Positions 61,076-64,000 of a stretch of DNA of 64,000 nt are shown here, piece by piece. The position numbers were made by a program, and so were the translations under genes. The notes under the pieces are model-generated. The model ran no database searches. It was not told where the DNA came from and was given only the letters and a program-made list of their open reading frames with translations. Where the stretch lies: assembly GCF_003284935.1 (NCBI RefSeq), contig NZ_QMEV01000022.1, positions 1 to 64,000 on the forward strand, written 5' to 3'. The DNA comes from Mycobacterium colombiense (GTDB lineage: Bacteria; Actinomycetota; Actinomycetes; Mycobacteriales; Mycobacteriaceae). How positions within the stretch are numbered: position 1 is the first letter of the stretch; each line of letters opens with the position of its first letter.

Positions 61076-62443
61076 ATGATGCGCCCCGTCCGCTCACCCG
61101 CTCCCGAAGGCACCGAGGCGCCGGGGTCTCCCGGCGGCTACGGATTCCCCGCGTGGCTGTGGCGCTGGCTCGGCGAGCACCCGCCCCCGGGCGCCCGGCG
61201 GGCACAGCGGTGGCGCAGCCCGCTGCGCGGGCCGTGGCTGACATCGGTCTTCGGGTCGGTGCTGCTGGTGACGCTGCCGATCGTCATCCTCACCGGCTTG
61301 CTGTCGTACATCGCCTATGGGCCCCGGTTCGGGCAGGCCATCCCCGGTGACGTCGGGTGGCTGAAGCTGCCGACGTTCGACTGGCCCACCCGCCCGTCAT
61401 GGTTGTACCGGCTCACCCAAGGCCTGCACGTCGGGCTCGGCCTGGTCCTGATCCCGGTCGTGCTGGCCAAACTGTGGTCGGTGATACCCCGGCTGTTCGT
61501 GTGGCCGCCCGCGAGGTCCATAGCCCAACTGCTGGAACGGGTTTCGCTGCTGATGCTGGTCGGGGGCGTGCTGTTTGAAATCGTCACCGGCGTGCTGGAC
61601 ATCCAGTACGACTACATCTTCGGGTTCAGCTTCTACACCGCGCATTACTTCGGGGCGTGGGTGTTCATCACCGGATTCGCCGTGCATGTCGCGATCAAGT
61701 TCCCGAAGATGTGGTCCGGCCTGCGCTCGATCGCACCGAGCGACGTCGCGCGGACCGGGCGTGCCGGCACCAGAGCCCAGGAGTGGGAGCCGGACGGGCT
61801 GGTCGCCTCGGAACCGCGCCCGGCGACCATGAGCCGCCGCGGCGCGCTGGCGCTGGTGGGCGGCGGCGCGCTGTTCATGGCGGTCATCACGGCGGGCCAG
61901 ACGCTGGGTGGCTATGCGCGGCCGGCTGCGCTGCTGCTGCCGCGGGGGCGCACCCGCGGGGCCGGACCCAACGATTTCGAGGTCAACCGGACCGCGGTGG
62001 CGGCCGGGATCTCCGCGGAAAGCACCGGCGACCGATGGCGCCTGACCCTGACCGGTGGTTCCCGCCCGGTGACAGTGGACCGCGCCGCGCTGCTGGCCAT
62101 GCCGCAGCACACCTCGGTGCTGCCGATCGCCTGCGTGGAGGGATGGTCGACCACCCAACGCTGGACCGGCGTGCGGCTGGCGGATCTGGCCCGGCTGGCC
62201 GGCGTGCCCGAACCGGAATCGGCGCACGTGTCGTCGTTGGAGCGCTCGGGCGCGTTCGGCCGCGCGACCCTGCAGGCGAGCCAGGTGCGCCACCCCGACG
62301 CGCTGCTGGCGTTGCTGGTCAACGGCACCGACTTGTCACCGGATCACGGCTTCCCGGCGCGCATCATCGTGCCGGCGCTGCCCGGCGTGCACAACACCAA
62401 ATGGGTGCAGTCGATCGCCTTTCGGGCGGCGGCAAATGCGTAG
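61076..62443 (+). CDS. Membrane-anchored molybdopterin (sulfite oxidase-like) oxidoreductase fusion
   Basis: A 455-residue two-part protein. Residues about 55-235 carry four or five membrane helices with conserved histidines (QGLHVGLGLV, YTAHYFGAW, FAVHVAIKF), like a b-type cytochrome. A TMSRRGAL twin-arginine-like segment follows, then a sulfite-oxidase-fold Mo domain (about 290-455) with the Mo-ligating cysteine in IACVEGWSTTQRWTGV (near 352) and a C-terminal PALPGVHNTKWV. The heme part should pass electrons to the quinone pool. It overlaps the next gene by 8 bp. The substrate is unknown. Confidence 0.82.
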   Translation: MMRPVRSPAPEGTEAPGSPGGYGFPAWLWRWLGEHPPPGARRAQRWRSPLRGPWLTSVFGSVLLVTLPIVILTGLLSYIAYGPRFGQAIPGDVGWLKLPTFDWPTRPSWLYRLTQGLHVGLGLVLIPVVLAKLWSVIPRLFVWPPARSIAQLLERVSLLMLVGGVLFEIVTGVLDIQYDYIFGFSFYTAHYFGAWVFITGFAVHVAIKFPKMWSGLRSIAPSDVARTGRAGTRAQEWEPDGLVASEPRPATMSRRGALALVGGGALFMAVITAGQTLGGYARPAALLLPRGRTRGAGPNDFEVNRTAVAAGISAESTGDRWRLTLTGGSRPVTVDRAALLAMPQHTSVLPIACVEGWSTTQRWTGVRLADLARLAGVPEPESAHVSSLERSGAFGRATLQASQVRHPDALLALLVNGTDLSPDHGFPARIIVPALPGVHNTKWVQSIAFRAAANA

Positions 62444-62912
62444 CGCGCGAGCGGTTTTCGTCAAGCTCTACGGGTCGGGCCCGTTGCACCTGCTGACCCT
62501 GCTCGCCGGGTTCGCGCTAGTGGGCTACGTGGTGGCCACCATCGATCCGGTCACGCTGTGGAACTCGCGCGTGTGGTGGCAGTCGATCGTCGTGTGGTTC
62601 GCCGCGGCCATCGTCGTCCACGACCTGGTGCTGTTCCCGGTCTATGCGCTCCTCGACGCGCTGCTGTCGCGGGCCGCCGTCCGGCCGGAACCGCCCCGCG
62701 TGCCGGTGGTCAACTACATCCGGGTGCCCGCGCTGGGAGCGGGTCTGACGCTGGTGGTGTTCCTTCCCGGAATCATCAAGCAGGGCGCCGCCACCTATTC
62801 GGCCGCCACGGGCCAGACCCAGGACCCCTACCTTGGCCGCTGGTTGCTGTTGACCGCGGCGATGTTCGGGGTCAGCGCCGCGATTTACGCGGTCCGCGTC
62901 GTCAGGCGATGA
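62436..62912 (+). CDS. Small membrane protein next to Mo oxidoreductase
   Basis: A 158-residue protein with four hydrophobic helices (LLTLLAGFALVGYVVA, IVVWFAAAIVVHDLVLF, VPALGAGLTLVVFLPG, WLLLTAAMFGVSAAIYA). ATG 62436 lies inside the last codons of the Mo oxidoreductase, so the two are co-translated; it may be an assembly or quinone-side subunit. I do not recognise a named family. Its 3' end overlaps the convergent hydrolase by 28 bp. Confidence 0.65.
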   Translation: MRSARAVFVKLYGSGPLHLLTLLAGFALVGYVVATIDPVTLWNSRVWWQSIVVWFAAAIVVHDLVLFPVYALLDALLSRAAVRPEPPRVPVVNYIRVPALGAGLTLVVFLPGIIKQGAATYSAATGQTQDPYLGRWLLLTAAMFGVSAAIYAVRVVRR

Positions 62913-63766
62913 ACCGCCGCGGCGATTTCCGCGGGATGGTCCTCTTGAAGAAAGTGCTTGGCCGGCAACAGGATCGGGTCTGCGACACCGGCGGCGCGCT
63001 GGGCCTGGACGCCGTAGCGCCGCCAGGGCAGCATCGCGTCGCGGACGCCCCAGACGATCTGCACGGGGTAGCGCGCCGGCCGCACGGCGTCGAGGTAGCG
63101 CTGCTGCTTGGCGGCGGTAAGTTCGAACCCGCGCATGATTTTCAGGAACGCTCGCCCGCCGTCGTCACCGAACAGCAGGGGCGGCCAGCAGGCGAGTTCG
63201 GCGGACGGGACGCGCCGGCTCACCCCGACGAGGCGCATGATCGCCGCGAAGGCACCGGGCAGGTGCATCGAGGCCAACCAGGCTTCGCCGATACCGCGAT
63301 GCGCAAACGGTTCCATGGGCCAGGGCCGGTGAAACGACTCCACTTCGACGATGGTGTTCAGCAGCGTCAACGACAACACCCGCTCGGGCACCGCGTGCGC
63401 CACCTCGAATCCCACGGGGCCGCCGATGTCGTGCACCACGAGATGGAACCGGTCCAGCCGCAACGCGTCGATCGCGCCGAGCAGCCAACGGCCCAGCCCG
63501 GTCCAGGAGTAGTCGGCGTCATCGGGCCGCTCGGCGAACCCGAGCCCCGGCAGATCGACCGCGACGCCGCGCAGCCCGCGAGCGCCCAGCTCCGGCACCA
63601 CCTTGCGATAGAGGTAGGCCGAGGCGGGGACGCCATGCACGCACACGACCGGCGGCGCGTCGGGCGGGCCCGCCTCGATCACGAACGACGAGAGCCCGCC
63701 GGCGCTGAAGGTGCGCCCCGAGGACCGATACTCCTCGAGCAACCGGGTGACGTGCGCGGCGGTCAT
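62885..63766 (-). CDS. Alpha/beta-hydrolase, haloalkane dehalogenase/epoxide hydrolase-like
   Basis: A 293-residue hydrolase. CVHGVPASAYLYR (oxyanion loop, about 42), VVHDIGGPVGF with an Asp nucleophile (about 109) and the C-terminal AKHFLQEDHP histidine (about 275) match haloalkane dehalogenases and epoxide hydrolases, which use Asp, not Ser. The cap region (about 150-215) is helical and Leu-rich. Substrate is open: many mycobacterial relatives have no proven halide activity. It is divergent from the LysR gene at the right edge. Confidence 0.8.
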   Translation of the reverse strand: MTAAHVTRLLEEYRSSGRTFSAGGLSSFVIEAGPPDAPPVVCVHGVPASAYLYRKVVPELGARGLRGVAVDLPGLGFAERPDDADYSWTGLGRWLLGAIDALRLDRFHLVVHDIGGPVGFEVAHAVPERVLSLTLLNTIVEVESFHRPWPMEPFAHRGIGEAWLASMHLPGAFAAIMRLVGVSRRVPSAELACWPPLLFGDDGGRAFLKIMRGFELTAAKQQRYLDAVRPARYPVQIVWGVRDAMLPWRRYGVQAQRAAGVADPILLPAKHFLQEDHPAEIAAAVHRLTTRTA

Positions 63767-63908
63767 GTGGCCGGCTCCCTGTCAGGCATCCCTCAATACA
63801 ACCCGATGCCCGGGCGCCGGCGCCGCGGTCGCCCATTTCGGTCCGCGATAGCCGCCATCGGGTGGCGCAATGGAACAGTTGCCGGCGAACGGCGTGTTGG
63901 AGTACTGC

Positions 63909-64000
63909 ATGGAGATCTGGGATCTGCGGGCTTTCGTCGCGGTGGTCGAGGACGGGGGCCTCTCCGCGGCGGCGCGCCGCCTGCACATCAGCCAGCCATC
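63909..64000 (+). CDS. LysR-family transcriptional regulator (5' end only)
   Basis: Only about 30 residues are in the window: MEIWDLRAFVAVVEDGGLSA then AARRLHISQPS, the first two helices and turn of a LysR winged helix with the usual AA-xxL-xxSQPS recognition start. ATG 63909 is the family-like start; ATG 63870 would add 13 residues. It is divergent from the dehalogenase-like hydrolase across about 142 bp, the standard arrangement for a LysR regulator and its target. Confidence 0.75.
   Translation, partial: MEIWDLRAFVAVVEDGGLSAAARRLHISQP

Noticed and set aside
1..64000. CRISPR arrays, tRNA or rRNA genes, IS elements, integrase or phage genes
   Set aside because: No repeat-spacer pattern, cloverleaf, transposase or integrase-like protein was found on either strand.

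Overview
The window is GC-rich actinobacterial DNA and almost certainly comes from a Mycobacterium, probably a slow grower of the avium-complex type. This is inferred from recalled family resemblance: a PknE-like kinase, an Rv1747-like FHA-ABC exporter, a DesA3 desaturase with its reductase, a WS/DGAT acyltransferase, a DUF222/13E12 HNH protein and a mycobacterial CsbD-like protein. No tRNA, rRNA, CRISPR array, insertion sequence or integrase was seen.

Layout. 1-9.6 kb: the 5' part of pknE, a small hypothetical gene, a flavin-reductase/RibD-like pair, an amino-acid permease, a divergent ArsR-phosphatase fusion with a perfect operator and a Tat multicopper oxidase, a FAD oxidoreductase, a membrane protein and an LLM oxidoreductase. 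9.6-11.8 kb: a PadR regulator and a DUF222/HNH protein. 11.8-36.3 kb: a large catabolic block that looks like a second, diverged steroid (or polycyclic terpenoid) pathway. It holds KstD-like and KshA-like ring-opening enzymes, HsaA, HsaC and HsaD-like A-ring enzymes, a 2Fe-2S ferredoxin, two Baeyer-Villiger monooxygenases, SDRs, two hormone-sensitive-lipase-type esterases, a FadD, an acyl-CoA dehydrogenase pair, NTF2-like proteins, a possible Fe(II)/2OG dioxygenase and an IclR regulator sitting behind four abutting palindromes. 36.4-48.2 kb: WS/DGAT, an NTF2-like protein, a CsbD-like stress protein, a molybdopterin oxidoreductase, a type III PKS with an ICMT-like methyltransferase, an SDR, an esterase and the FHA-ABC exporter with a small convergent gene. 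48.4-56.6 kb: an operon resembling the cholesterol side-chain igr operon: two acyl-CoA dehydrogenases, two hot-dog hydratase subunits, an Ltp2-like aldolase, a DUF35 protein, a third BVMO and a FadD. 56.6-64 kb: a membrane protein, ferredoxin reductase plus DesA3, an SDR, a membrane-anchored Mo oxidoreductase, a dehalogenase-like hydrolase and the start of a LysR regulator.

How the genes may work together (inference): FadD enzymes activate side-chain acids, acyl-CoA dehydrogenase pairs and the split MaoC hydratase oxidise them, and the Ltp2/DUF35 pair cleaves the last carbons. KstD and KshA open ring B, HsaA, HsaC and HsaD open and cleave ring A, and BVMOs with SDRs and esterases turn ketones into hydrolysable esters. 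No KstR-type TetR regulator is present; the local regulator is IclR.

Three genes in the catabolic blocks are damaged: a KstD-superfamily gene and the DUF35 gene each lack one base, and an SDR after the second BVMO is cut to about 42 codons. Either this pathway is decaying or the assembly has single-base errors. All protein assignments come from reading motifs and recalled families; no search was run.
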